Under the pieces are notes generated by a model. That model saw only the letters and a list, made by a program, of their open reading frames with translations, was not told the origin of the DNA and searched no databases. From contig OZ234495.1 of the NCBI GenBank assembly GCA_965153455.1, positions 7,560,875-7,624,874 of the forward strand: a DNA stretch of 64,000 nt. Reading direction: 5' to 3'. Numbering within the stretch: position 1 is the first letter of the stretch; the number at the start of each line of letters is the position of its first letter. Shown piece after piece: positions 25,801-37,343 of this stretch. Made by a program: the position numbers and the translations under genes. The DNA is from Sphagnum compactum. Taxonomy: Eukaryota; Bryophyta; Sphagnopsida; Sphagnales.

Positions 25801-27230
25801 CCTTGGAGCAATATTAGAGTGACTATGGAGTGAGGAGTGCCAAACCTTTGGACATGATGTAACCAAATTATTTGCTAGGTTTACTGTTTAGGGTTACCCT
25901 TTTTTTACACCTCCTGGATCTAGGGTTATTGTTTACCCATTTGATTTTGGCTTGGGCATGTGTTGGAGTTTCATTGGGGTTGCCATTGGGTGGGATTGAG
26001 AGACTTTCTGGGTTTTTTTGGAGGTGGGAAATAGGAGACAATTGGTGGTTCTTTTGGGAGCAAGATTGGGGATGGACATGGGAGATTTGACTTGAGATAT
26101 TATTGGGGCACATTTGGGACTGTTTTGAAAAGTTTTGGGTGAGGGGAAAAATAGGCAGAATTAAGTCTGCTACAATAAAATTAAAGGGGGAGAAGGCCAT
26201 TTTTTAAGGCAATGTAACCATTGGTTGAAATCCTAAACATGAAACCAAATAGCAAAAACATAAAATGGTGCCGATCCTTTAGAAGTGTTGGGAATAGATT
26301 AAAATGCTAAAAATAGGTCAATTTAGAAATAGACAATGTTAGAGTTTTAAAATAGGCTAAGTATGAAATAGGTTTGATATTTGTAAACCTTTGTGAAAGC
26401 AAAAGTTTTTGGAATAAAAGTTTTTTTTTAATCTCATAGGACTTTTTCCAAGTTTTTGGGTTGTTTTCCATATTTGAACTGGGACCTGGAACCACTTCAA
26501 TTTGAAATTAAATTTTTTGAAGTTTGGCAAAATTTTGAGTTGTTTTGCATATTGAGATCGAAATTGAGGGTTAATAGGAATGGACGGTTTTGGAACCAAT
26601 ACCCAGACCTGGTGAAAATTGAAACTTGATTCTAGAAGGGGGATTGAAAACCCTACTTACCTAGTAGCCCCCTTTGTGTAATCCAACACCCATGCAACCC
26701 CCTTCCACACATCCCCTTCCACACACACCCACATACCAGTAATATATATATATATATATATTTGAATTTTCTAATGTTGTGTCATTGGCTAGCATCCCAA
26801 GAGGGATTTAGCATCAAATGGAGACACATTTTTAGATCGTGTCCAAATAATAAATAAATTAGTCTTTAAAATGCTACCAAAGTAAAATCAGAGTTCCAAT
26901 GTGGTGAAATTTTTTTTTCATTACTTTTTTTCCAAAATTTGACCAAAAAATTCAGAAAAATGAGAATATTGTGACAGAATATTCCCTTTTTATTTGTATT
27001 TTCCACATTTGGAGAAAAGAAGAAACACGGCATTTTCATAACCCCCATTTTCAGAAAGGGAAGACAAGGTCTGGATTCATCATGGATAGCTGTGCAACAT
27101 CCTTTTTCCTTATTTCTGGACATTTGTCAACAATGGATTGACAAGTCAGATTACATGCTATACAGGAGCATGCATATCAGATATGGTCTGAGTACTATTC
27201 TATAATTTGGCTACCGGATCACAGAAGTGG
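25800..27230. other. Spacer between hAT remnant and DUF599 gene
   Basis: Contains a TA microsatellite at 26,743-26,762 and G/T-rich then A/T-rich low-complexity DNA. The nearest part is the 3' flank of the DUF599 gene. No gene is recognised. Confidence 0.5.
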
Positions 27231-27233
27231 TTT

Positions 27234-28338
27234 CTATTTGACAGAGATGATACTAGCCAGATCAGTCAAGTGATTATGTTGATGAGAGGTTTCAATTTGA
27301 AACGTCAACTTGAAATTATTAGCGCGGTCAAGAATGTGCAACATAATCACCATCACAATTGAGCAAACAAACATGGGTATCGGTCCGAATAGCCATAAGA
27401 ACAGTGGGAACGAGAAGTAATAAGCCCTTAACCCAATGGAGAAGAAATTGGTGCTCTTGAATACCAACTGGTTCACATAATCAGGTGTCAATCCTGGCGT
27501 GTTTTCACCCATTGGAATGCTTATTAGAAAACTGGCATGGCTTGTGTAGCGAATCGCCTGCACAAAACAAAAAAAGGCAACAAGGAAGCACAGCAAAAGG
27601 CAAAGATATTTGAGAATTACAATTGTACTGCCCCTGTCACCATACACAAAACTCGCCAGCGGCTTCTTTAGTCCTGCACTCGTGTTGCTCACTATACCAC
27701 CAATGATGGAGCTCAAGGTTATAGATGTTGAGGCCAGTAATGTTGATGCCATGATGCTATTCCGAAATGTTTGCACTGCCAATATTCCATTCTTGGGGCC
27801 ATCCTGTAAGTGCCAAGAAAAACCCAACCACACACCAATCATGAATTTCTCAATAAGAAACAGGGCTTGAGGGATAGCTGGCTTGCATTTCTATACCTAG
27901 TTTTGGTTTGACTATTTTTCTGGTGGATCAGAATTGCATGTGGAGGACTTTGTTGGAAGATGTTGAGGGCATACTCGGAAGTTGTCAAGGACTCTAGGAA
28001 GATGTGGAGGACATTCTTGGGAGATGTTGAGGGCATTTCTCTTCCCCAGATTCAAAAGTAAGATGGGACTGTGATACAATTGAAGTGCAAAGCACAATTT
28101 TCCTTCCCTGCAGGATGGATTGCAATACAAATAGAGGAGGAAGGGTGGTATGGAAGATTCTTCAACTCACAGTCATTATACTCTGCACCCAAACTCTTCT
28201 GTTGAGGTGGTTGACGCCGACTATGGTGCTCTCAGGATGATGCCGCACACGGTACCATAAGTGCAAATGATAACCGGTCAAAATTGCCATTCCTAGTGGC
28301 ACAAGGAACCGATCCATATCCGCGGCACTCCAAGGCAT
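27234..28338 (-). CDS. DUF599 family membrane protein
   Basis: A complete two-exon gene: exon 1 28338-28171 (56 codons, donor ACT|GTGAGT) and exon 2 27803-27234 (acceptor TTACAG), joined in phase 0 to give 245 residues, the usual size for plant DUF599 proteins. Family hallmarks are the N-terminal PLGMAILTGYHLHLWY membrane segment, VGVNHLNRRVW, then ILAVQTFRNSIMASTLLAST at the start of exon 2, KKPL and a Tyr/Phe-rich C-terminal half. Membrane segments are at about residues 12-30, 72-100, 118-142 and 190-225. The function of the family is not established; it is expected in a cellular membrane. The start is the first Met of the conserved N-terminus. Nothing looks damaged, so I take it as an active gene. 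Confidence 0.93.
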
Positions 28339-28800
28339 CTTGCCTGCTTTGTTTTGTTGTTGTTGTTGTTGTATAGGTATCCAACTCGCTTCTCTGATTT
28401 CAAACTCTTCGATTCACAGATCACGTCGCCACCAACGACAACTAAATAACACCAAATTTGAGGGATCCAGGGTTTAGGGTTCAAAATCCTGGAGATGGAC
28501 AATTTCACAAACACAAAAGAACTCAGTAATAATAAGCTCCGCAAAAACCTAGCTACCTCACACACGCACACACGCACGCACGCACACGCAAAAGCCTTAA
28601 AGCAAAGAAAAGTTGGCAAATAAACCGTCAACAACAAAAGCGAAGCGCGTTTGAAACCCGCCACCCCACAAGTGGGAGAAGAGAGGATCAAGACATCTGC
28701 TCCACTAGAAAACTTGTTGGGGAGGCGGCCCATAGAGAGGGGGTTGGATGTTTCTCGACATGGGAGGTAGCCACGTAGTCTCTATTTCCAGGTCCTGGTA
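28339..28800 (-). promoter_or_regulatory. 5' leader and promoter of DUF599 gene
   Basis: Lies immediately upstream of the DUF599 ATG. It carries a CACG/CACA microsatellite (28,559-28,589), a TTG trinucleotide run at about 28,350-28,370 and, read on the minus strand, GAACCCTAAACCCTGG, a telo-box-like word. No coding region is seen. Confidence 0.5.
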
Positions 28801-28813
28801 CAAGGGACAGGGA

Positions 28814-28905
28814 AGGTAAATTTCGGCACAAATAATGAATCATTTTTCAAAAGTTCGGCAAAACGAAGAACAATTTAATTTAGGTCGAAATGACAAAGGT
28901 ACTAT
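28814..28905 (+). repeat. Inverted-repeat arm, left
   Basis: GGCACAAATAATGAAT and TTTTTCAAAAGTTCGGCAAA, then TTTAATTTAGG and AAATGACAAAGGT, match the reverse complement of 29,600-29,692 with about one mismatch per ten bases. The two arms enclose about 700 bases. Confidence 0.7.
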
Positions 28906-29599
28906 GGTATCACTTTTTTTCCTTTTCCTTTTTCCTCATTTCTCTCCTTCCACTTTGCCTTACACTATCTCGATTGCTGGAACCAGCCGCATTCCAAAGT
29001 ACATTTTTTGGTTTCTTTTATAATCTTTTTTCAATTATTTATTTATTAATTTATTATTATTATTATTATTTTTTCTGGTTTCTATTCTTGTTTAAGTTTT
29101 CCTTGTACCCTGCCACAAGGCAAGGTATCAATTTTTACTTTTTTTACTTTACTTTTTTTTCCCATTCTCTTCCCTCCTCTTCCTGTAAATGACCTGCAGC
29201 AACACTCCACTTCGTTTTCCTGTTTTTAAAACCTTTGACATATTTTTGGGACCCTTAACATATGAGGAAAACCCAATGAAAAAAAAACGTCAAGTTCACA
29301 CACCATCCATCCATGGTTGTGTGTTTGTGAGTGCTGGTTCACTCTGGCCAGAAAAGTGGCCATCATTTCTAGAAAACTTAGCCAATATATTTTCTCAGAG
29401 TGAGAGAGGATTGAGAAGCGGTCCATGGGCTCTGTGGAAATTTTGGTTCTGGGTTTCTTTTCGTTTCTGTTGCAGCCCACTCCAACGGCTTCTTGAATTA
29501 TTGGGTTAATAAAATTAAGGGACCGTTGATAACTTTTTATACAACATACAACCATGCCAGAGTGAACCAGGGACTTCAACAATCCGAAACAGGCAACTA

Positions 29600-29692
29600 C
29601 TAGAGAACCTTTACCATTTTGGCATAGATTAAATTTTTTTTGTTTTGTCGAACTTTTGAAAAATTATTCATTATTTGTGCCAAAAATTTAAA
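29600..29692 (-). repeat. Inverted-repeat arm, right
   Basis: Reverse complement of the left arm at 28,814-28,905. The segment between the arms is T-rich with a TTA/ATT microsatellite near 29,050 and no recognisable gene. Confidence 0.7.
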
Positions 29693-29784
29693 AATTCATC
29701 TGTCAAATAGATTAAATTATTTTTCATTTTGTTGAACTTTTGAAAAATTATTCATTATATGTGTCAAAAATTTAAAATGTCATC
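29626..29784. repeat. Tandem duplication of the right inverted-repeat arm
   Basis: AGATTAAATT, then GAACTTTTGAAAAATTATTC and AAAAATTTAAAA, occur at 29,626-29,707 and again at 29,708-29,784. The second copy ends exactly where the LINE reading frame begins to be recognisable. Confidence 0.8.
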
Positions 29785-30316
29785 CCAACACCTCCCACAA
29801 CACTTCACGTGGCACAATATCAAACACCTTTTTGAAGTCCACAAAGCAACAATAGAGTGGCTTCTTTTTTGCCTTGCTCTGTTCTATCAGAATTCGCAGT
29901 ATGAAGAGTTGGTCAATAGTGCGGTAATCTTTGTGAAACCCAGCTTGACCCTTGGCACGTAGCCCATGTTGTTTAGCCCACTCGCTCATCCTTTTATCAA
30001 GGATCATAGTGAATAGCTTTGTTAGGATAGGCCCAACATTTATCCCCCTGTAGTTGTCAAATTCGGAAGCATCGCCCCCTTTAAAAAACACGTGGACCAC
30101 CCCAGTGACAAGGGCTTCTGGAAAGCCTTCCGCCAGAAAGTAATTGAATGTTGTCAATAGTGGCATGTGTAGGAGCTCTCCCGCATCCAAAATGAACTCA
30201 ACTTTCATACCATCCAAACCAGCAGCCTTATTCCTTTGTAGCTTTTTCAGCACCTGAAGTAGCTCAACAAGTGTGATATCTGTGTTCATGGTGTGGTTAG
30301 GTGGAGGTTCCGTCAC
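29780..30316 (-). pseudogene. LINE reverse transcriptase, N-terminal half
   Basis: 178 codons contain KKLQRNKAAGLDGMKVEF, FDNYRGINVGPILTKLF, GQAGFHKDYRTIDQLF and CCFVDFKKVFDIVPREVLW, the fingers/palm start of a LINE-type reverse transcriptase including the first catalytic Asp region (FVDFKK). The frame ends at 29,780 before the second catalytic box, so no active enzyme can be made. Confidence 0.9.
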
Positions 30317-30522
30317 CTGAGCCGAATGATCAATTCGTAGCCATATGGGTGGCGGAGACTAGCCAACTAGCTCACGAAAGCTTTCCAAAAGCATAGCTGC
30401 ACTGATTTTGTCCACAATGGGTGCCCTTGGTCGGTATTTTTTCCAGAACAAGAATGCATCCACCTTGGCAAGCGTACACATATGTTGAGCTCTTGCAGTT
30501 TCCCAGAAAATTCTTTTCATTT

Positions 30523-30777
30523 TTAATAAATTTTTAATTTACTTTCCTGATGTTTAGCGGCGTGCGAAGCGGGGTTGGCTTTCAACCAGAGCCTCAGCTT
30601 ACTCTTCGCTATACGGTAGCCAGCGTTAAACCAGGGTTTATGGCAGTGTCTCTCTCTGCAATTTCTTCCTGAAGGCTTACTGCCAAAAGTAGACTCTGTT
30701 GTAGCACCCACGCACTGCTGCAGTAGGTCAACTAACCCGTCTACCCCTAGATGCCCAATTGAGTCAACAACCCACAA
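30523..30777 (-). pseudogene. LINE linker between endonuclease and reverse transcriptase
   Basis: An open piece with NCRERHCHKPWFNAGYR and LRLWLKANP, the kind of basic segment found between the two enzymatic parts of LINE ORF2. It is separated from the reverse transcriptase by stops near 30,360-30,520. Confidence 0.65.
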
Positions 30778-30939
30778 GTTTCCAAAACTTACTGTTAGGG
30801 CAAGCTGATACTCTTCAGCTTTTGATTTATCATATTTGAACCTAAGTAAGAATTTTTTGTTACAATTGTATGTTGTGGTTCAACAAGTTACAATCGATGC
30901 TCAACTGTAGGCGTAACGGCCTGTGATTAGAGTCTCCCC

Positions 30940-31740
30940 CCATCGGTCAGTAGTGGGTGTCATCTGTTATCACCTCGAGGTGTGTAACAACTTGCCAAAT
31001 TACAGGTGAGCCAACAGTATAATCGACAGTGCTACAAACCCCATTTGCCAAGCAAGTGAACTCCCCTGATTCGTCACCAGGTGTCTGGCCATTGAGGATG
31101 AGCAACCCAACGTCACAACATAGGTCCAGGAGCTCGCGGCCCCAACCGCCAACACTGGCGTTATGGTTCTGTCGCTTAGCCACAACGTTTGGTTGCTCAG
31201 TCTTAGCGAGCTCAAGCACCTATAATAATTCACAAAGGTCATGGGTGTCAATGGTATCTGGTAACGCTATAGTACGCGCACTAAAATCCCCTCCCAATAG
31301 TACTATGCCCCCTAGAGTTTGAACTTCAGCAATATTTATTGCCAGGTCTTGGAACAAGGATTTACTCTTGTGTTTGGAGCCAACAGGGGTAGCATACACC
31401 ACACAGATAAACAAATTAGGGGCAACACCCCTGCTGATTCATAGCCATAGATAAGAATCGTGGCTTCCTTCTTTCCACTGTGACAGGTTTGGGCTGAAGT
31501 GGCTGCGAAAGTAAGCAACAACCCCCCCGCTATGTTTTATCACTTTTGTTCTCCCAGCTACACAGTGCACGTTACCGCAAGTGAGTCAAACCCTTCAACC
31601 TGTGACAAATGTTGGCCTGGGAAGTGCTAGGTTTTGGTTAATAAAACAAGGTCAACATCCTGAAACAGCTCTAATATTTGCACCTTCGTTTCTAGTTTAT
31701 TTACACCATCCCCGTGCATGTTCCATAATACCATGCATAG
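30940..31740 (-). pseudogene. LINE endonuclease domain remnant
   Basis: Fragments in several frames: WNMHGDGVNKLETKVQ (about 31,720), CVVYATPVGSK, IVLLGGDFSARTIALPD (31,260-31,310, the GDFN-type catalytic strand with Asn replaced) and TPGDESGEFTCLANGVCSTV then DYTVGS (about 31,000-31,080). These are exonuclease-endonuclease-phosphatase signatures of LINE ORF2. Frameshifts break it. Confidence 0.75.
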
Positions 31741-31761
31741 GTCTCTTTGGTCCCCGTGCCC

Positions 31762-32560
31762 CTAGATAGAGGAGGGCGGGCAAATCCGAATGCCATTGAT
31801 GAAAAGTTCAGCTACGTGCCAGAAGGCACGCTTGCTTACCGCCTTGGCCTCCTTGAACAACGGCCACAGCTCCGACTTGAGTGCCTGCTGCGGAAGCGTG
31901 AGGTCCTCGTCTAGGTCTAGCTTGGTCCCCACCAAGCCTTTGCACCCTTGCAGCGCGGCTTGGCGGTCCTCCCTCATTGCGAATTTGAGCAGCACTGCAC
32001 CGAAGCGCGCGCCCATCGCCAAGGTGGAGGCTTGCACAGTTGCAGGCCACTGCCGCATGGCGGCGATGACCTTGGCGCACAGCCTCATTTGCCCTTGCAA
32101 CAGCTCTGTGTTGAACCGCTACACCAACCCCTTCTCGGTTTCGCCTTCCTTGGCCTCAAAGCCCGTGAGGCGCAGGTTGAGCTTGCGCTCATCCTGTTTG
32201 GGCGCGCCGGCCAGGGTCTCCACAGCCCGGCTAACCACTTGGCCATCATTGTGGTCCACTTGGGCTCCTCCGCAGAAGCAGCCTTGGCTGTGATAGCCGC
32301 GGCCGCCTCACGCTCCATCAGTTGGTTCACCACAAAGTTGCCAAAGGCCGCGAGAAATGCAATGTTCTCGATGGCCGCCTCCATCTTGGACAGCCACGTG
32401 TCTATAGGTGAGCTGTCGATCTTGCGGCCCATGACTAGCCAGTGCCTGGCCAGGGCTGCCTGTAGACCGCTAGGGGTGCATTATCTAGAACGTTGAACCC
32501 GATGTTGTTGCAGTGTGTCTTGGCAATGTCCTTCTTCAACATGAAAATGTTCGACGCTAC
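31762..32560 (-). pseudogene. LINE ORF1-like region (GC-rich)
   Basis: A frame at 32,432-32,085 (begins MGRKIDSSPIDTWLSKMEAA, Ala-rich, coiled-coil-like) gives way to a second frame at 32,100-31,762 with AMREDRQAALQGCKGLVGTK and SELWPLFKEAKAVSKRAFW, the C-terminal RNA-binding-like part of LINE ORF1. A frameshift near 32,100-32,150 separates them. The region is much more GC- and CpG-rich than anything nearby. Confidence 0.7.
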
Positions 32561-32589
32561 AGTGAAAGGACACAGCAGCGGTGCGGCAT

Positions 32590-34790
32590 CGAGTGCCATC
32601 GCGGAATTCTTCAAATCTTAAACCTTCAACCAATGTTTATTTTTTTTAAAGGACTTGAAAAGTCAAAAAACACATGGGTTTTAACCATTAAAAAATTTAG
32701 AATTTTGGTATAGGAGAAGGGCCTGTGGTCAGAAAATCCCAATACAACCTAGCTGGTACATTGTTGAAAACAGGTTTTTTGAGGCAAGTAAGTGAGCTAA
32801 AAATATAAAGGGAAAAATCCAGGCAATGTTTTACTGTTTATAGAAGTGAAAGAGAAGATATGAGAGCAGGTTTAGGGTTTAAAGAAGAGAAGAGGTCTAA
32901 GGTTTAAAGAAGAGAAGAGATGAGGTTTAGGGTTCAAGGAAAAGAAGAGAAAGAGAACAGAACAGAACAGAACAGAAGAGGTTTAGGGTTTAGAGAACAA
33001 AAGAAAAGAGAAGAGAGAAAGAGACCAAAGAGAAAGAATTTACTTTTTTCACCATCTACTTTTACATTCCTCCCCCACCCTCCAAAAAAAAAAAAAAGGC
33101 CTCAGAAATCAAAACTAAGAACCTGGAATTGTCTTTGCTAGCATTTGTGTTTGGCGCAGGGTTGTTGTTATTGCTGCTCAACGATGGCGGACGCTACTAC
33201 TCTTAGTAGCAACAAAGGTTGCGCTGATTGAAGTTTCAGCATCTCATCTCCGTACCCATCAGCTTCTGGTCTTGGTTCGTAGCTCATTGGTCACTAGTGG
33301 TGGTAGACACTCAAGGAAGATAAATGACCATGGGACTTGTTGTTTCTGCTACTCCCCTTTTTCTCCAGCGATGGCGGGCCGTGTCGTTGGTAAAAGCCAA
33401 CGTCCTTTAACCTCTGTCGTGCCCCACCCTGCCATCTTTAGCTCTGGCTTTGCAGCGAGGATAGTGGCGATGGTGAACCCTAAATGAAAACAAATATTCG
33501 TGACTATTTGCAAAACATTTCTTCCTAACTCATGATTTTAGAAAACCACAAACCAGTTCAAAACCGGTCATGACAGTGACTTAAAATTGAAGTAGTCTAT
33601 ACACACTAGACTGCTCCATAACAGTGGTGGTAAAAAAAATTTATTATTTTTAATAGTCACTTTTTGTCAAAGTTTTTGAAATTAAAAAATCAAGTGTCAA
33701 AGTTAAGATTTCAAATTTAAATAATTATTTGACAGTTTGTTTTCGAAATGGTAAAGGTATTACAGTAGTGAAGATTTGTTTTGATTTGATCCCCTACAGT
33801 GGGGATCCAATTTGCCTTTGGGAGGAGTGACAATATTGAAAACACAACTTCGTGCATTAATTTGAACTACAAATTATAATATGTTTAATGACTATGTATT
33901 ATTCACAAAGGTCATGAACTCTAATTTATGATAATCAAATATGTGAAAACAACTTCACTTGTGAATTGAGCCCTTTGATCTTTTTTAAATCAAAGAGCTA
34001 AAGGGAAAGGTGGTGCAAAGCAACTACTAGAGATGATTTTTTTTTAAATATTGAAATTATAGTATTTATTGAATTTGAAGCTCATGTGATGATGTAATCA
34101 TCTTAATATTTCCAACACACTAAGGCTTTTAAATAGGGTCAAAAGGGATTTTTCTAAGGTTACTATGACAAAAGTAGGATAATTAAGGTCCTTTTATTTT
34201 AAGATCAAGATAGGTGAATTTAATGAAACATGTGCCTAATTATTAGGAAAATAAAATTCTTCATTTAAAAAAACATATAATTTTTCATGTTTGATGAAGC
34301 CATTTTGGTATCATCATGTATATATGTGTATTGCAATTTTTTTGGTAATCACATGTATAACATGTAAGCAATTTTATGCACACATTATGTAGATTTGGAG
34401 ACTTTGGGTATCTATGTTTTAAGGATTCTATCTACAATCTAACCTATGTGGCAAAGGTAACAAGGAACAAAGTTCTAAATTGGTCATTGGTTCAAGTTGG
34501 AAATATCAAAATGTCATGGATCATAATTAATTTTTAACCATTGGATGGACTATTGTAAAATGTAAAGTGTAATATATTTTGAGAAATATGATTATATAAT
34601 TGTATTTAATTATGATTTAAATCATAGGGTTGAAATCATTTGGTGTTAAATTACCACATATAAGTAAGTGCTTTTGATTTGTTACTCAAGACAACATAAC
34701 ATATGTAAAACTAGATGCAAATGCATATCGTATCTTTACAATAATTTTGTTTGAGATTTTAGCTCCTTGAGTTGTTAACTAGTAATAGCA
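32590..34790. other. Spacer with purine-rich and telomere-like motifs
   Basis: Around 32,866-33,015 the plus strand alternates GTTTAGGG words with AGAAGAGAAG runs and a short ACAGA repeat. Around 33,150-33,490 it is less AT-rich, but I find no gene. The remainder is AT-rich DNA with nothing recognisable. Confidence 0.45.
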
Positions 34791-34809
34791 TAACCTAATA
34801 TAATGAGAA

Positions 34810-36000
34810 ATGTGGCTTTATAAAAAATTGTTTTCATATGTATATTTTCTTTTGCAATTACATCGTTTTAGTACAAGTTCAAATCCTATGTTTAAGATTC
34901 TAATAATCATATTTCATATTTTTACTATCATCAAAATTTATGAATATAATGATTGCCATTGCTCCATTTACTGCTCCCTTCGACATATCAATGTTTTTAG
35001 TTATGAGAACAAAAATTCCAACTACAAATTTTTTTTAATATGTTCAAAATGGGGATCTTTAATCCATTGTTGCATATGTTCAAATTTAGAAGCATTTGTA
35101 TGTAATACAACATCAAATACTTCATTTGATGTAAATAATTCTTGAAATATTAAATTATTGTAATTTTCCACATCTATATGATGGGTACAAAGAATTGATG
35201 TTTTGTCATCTATGTTTGAAAGTAATTCATCTTCTGAAATTACACATTGTAATAAAACATCATTGATTTCAATTTGACTTGGTTGTCTACATCGAATGAT
35301 ATTCAAAAATTGCAAATATATTGGATCACTTACATGTTTCATCGAGGAATTAAAATGATGGTGAATTGCATTTAATTAGAATGGTGCCATAGATGTATGA
35401 CAACTCCTACAACATTTTTTTGCATCAGAATATGAATGTTTACATATTGCTAGTAGTTGTGATAAATCACCGACTAGTAAAATTAAAATAGAATCAAAGG
35501 GGTTAACATCATTTTGAAAAGATTGTTTTAAACGTTGTTCAATTGCGCATAAAACACTACTTGTCATCATAGACATTTCATCAATCTGTTTACTGTTTAT
35601 TGTTTATAATTTTACATCCATTTGGGACCAGAGTCCATTAGACGAAAGGTAGATCATGAAGGACAGATTAATCACAATTAAATATGCTTGTTTTAACATC
35701 TTTAATGTAGAAGTTAGTTTTATTATTGTAATTAAATATCCTCTTATAGGTATTTAAAACATTGAATGCATTGTACATGCATGTGGTGATAATGGTAATG
35801 TTGTAGCTCTTGTTGTAGCTAAAAAAATACCTTCTTGCCTTGTAGTTGAAGTTGATGAGTTAAGTATTTCACAAAAAATGTCTTCCCACTTCTAGGGGGA
35901 CCTTGAAGTGTATGGAATCTTTTATTGGTAAAAGTCAATAATAAAAAAATTATGTTTTTGTTCTTTGTTTAATGTTGATGTTTCAAAAATATCATTGAAA
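34810..36000 (-). pseudogene. Helitron PIF1-like helicase fragments
   Basis: The minus strand has Walker A GPPRSGKT near 35,900, the motif II-III area (MSMMTSSVL, LLVGDLSQLLAICKHS) at 35,576-35,376, and DPIYLQFLNIIRCRQPSQIE with CTHHIDVENYNNLIF at 35,342-35,022. Frames are broken between blocks. This matches the helicase half of plant Helitron proteins. Confidence 0.8.
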
Positions 36001-37106
36001 TATGATGAGGAAAATTAAAATAAGTGTTTTTATTTTTGTAATTCAAACCAATGGAGCTTGATAAATTTGAGGCTTGGTTATATTGTGGATTTAAATATGG
36101 GTGCAATTCTAACATTTTATTAAATAATTGTGTTTATTTTTCATCTTTAAATAGATTTTGTGTTGCATATTGGTGAATAAAGTTTTGTAAAGATTCAAGA
36201 TTTGGTAGGAAACCTTGAATTTGACATCGATTCATGTACATATGATGGATGGTTGTTGTGTTTTGAAAGTAAATAACTTTCATCATGAAAAGATATATTT
36301 TGTAATAACATATTATTAAAAAACATTTGTTATTGTGAACAAGATGAAAATTTGAAAATCTTACCAGTTTCTCATTTGTATAAATTATAAATGATAGGCT
36401 ATCTTTTTCCATATTGTTCAAGGAAGGATGTATCATCTTGTTTAATTCATAATTTTGGAAATATTCATAAAATGTCATATTTTCAAATTAGATGGTCTAC
36501 ATTTGTAAATGTCAATATGATGGAATCCAAGAAATCTTGATTTCAATAATAATTTAGTTCAAAGATGTGTTGGTTTACTATCAATATACTTCATTCTTAT
36601 ACTTCTTTGTACAATTGGAATTTGTAAACATGTTAATGCAACTTCTATTGGTGATATAGGTTTGGACATAATTAGTGTGGAAATGAATTTCAATTGCAAT
36701 GATGAAACATTTTGTAGCCTTAAAGGAGTTGCATTGTTAACATTTAATTTTATACAACCATAAGGTTCAAATTTCATTGAATATTTCAATAAATAATCTG
36801 ACCAATGTGATGATGTAATTCGTAACATGTTCATATGTGCACCCCACAACAATAATAATGCAAGATGATAAGCAATGACATTACGATCTACATATCAAGA
36901 TCTATAATATTCCATCTATTTGAATTATTGTTCAATGTTGATTTTGTGAAATATGTTCTAAATAAAAAAATCTGACTTTACATTTATCATTAGTTCTTTT
37001 TTTGCATACATCTACTGTGACAACTATGTACTTGTTTGCATATTACCAATTTGTATAATTTTTTTGCACGTTATCAATGGGTTCTATGAATTTATTAGTA
37101 TTTTTA

Positions 37107-37343
37107 TCAAATGGTGCAAATAAAAAATGCAATAATTTCATTGGAAATTCTTTCAGTATCTTCTTTTTTAAGCCACAAAATAACATGAACATGAATGGAA
37201 CCACAATCTTGTAGTTCATATCGAATAACATGTTCAACTTTGCTAATAATATTAGTACTAAACATAATATAGTTTTGCATTAATTGTTCAAATCTACTAT
37301 GAAATAAAATTCCACATTCAACTGGACAATCTTTCCATGTCAT
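37107..37343 (-). pseudogene. Helitron Rep (rolling-circle initiator) fragment
   Basis: A 78-codon piece with FHSRFEQLMQ, then DCGSIHVHVILWLKKED. HxH flanked by hydrophobic residues is the metal-binding motif II of HUH/Rep nucleases in Helitrons. The catalytic Tyr motif lies further on and is not recognisable. Confidence 0.75.

Larger units (their letters stand above)
29780..32590 (-). mobile_element. LINE retrotransposon, 3'-truncated and frameshifted
   Basis: Read on the minus strand the order is ORF1-like region (32,560-31,762), apurinic-type endonuclease region (about 31,740-30,940), linker with a Cys/His segment (30,777-30,523) and the first part of the reverse transcriptase (30,316-29,780). 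This is the standard LINE order. Reading frames are interrupted several times. The reverse transcriptase ends just after its motif A/B area, so the catalytic Asp-Asp box, the C-terminal part and the 3' tail are missing. The 5' part is conspicuously GC- and CpG-rich against its AT-rich surroundings. Confidence 0.85.

Noticed and set aside
32085-32496. Host gene in the GC-rich island
   Set aside because: Position directly upstream of a LINE endonuclease on the same strand and ORF1-like wording make it the LINE's own ORF1 region.
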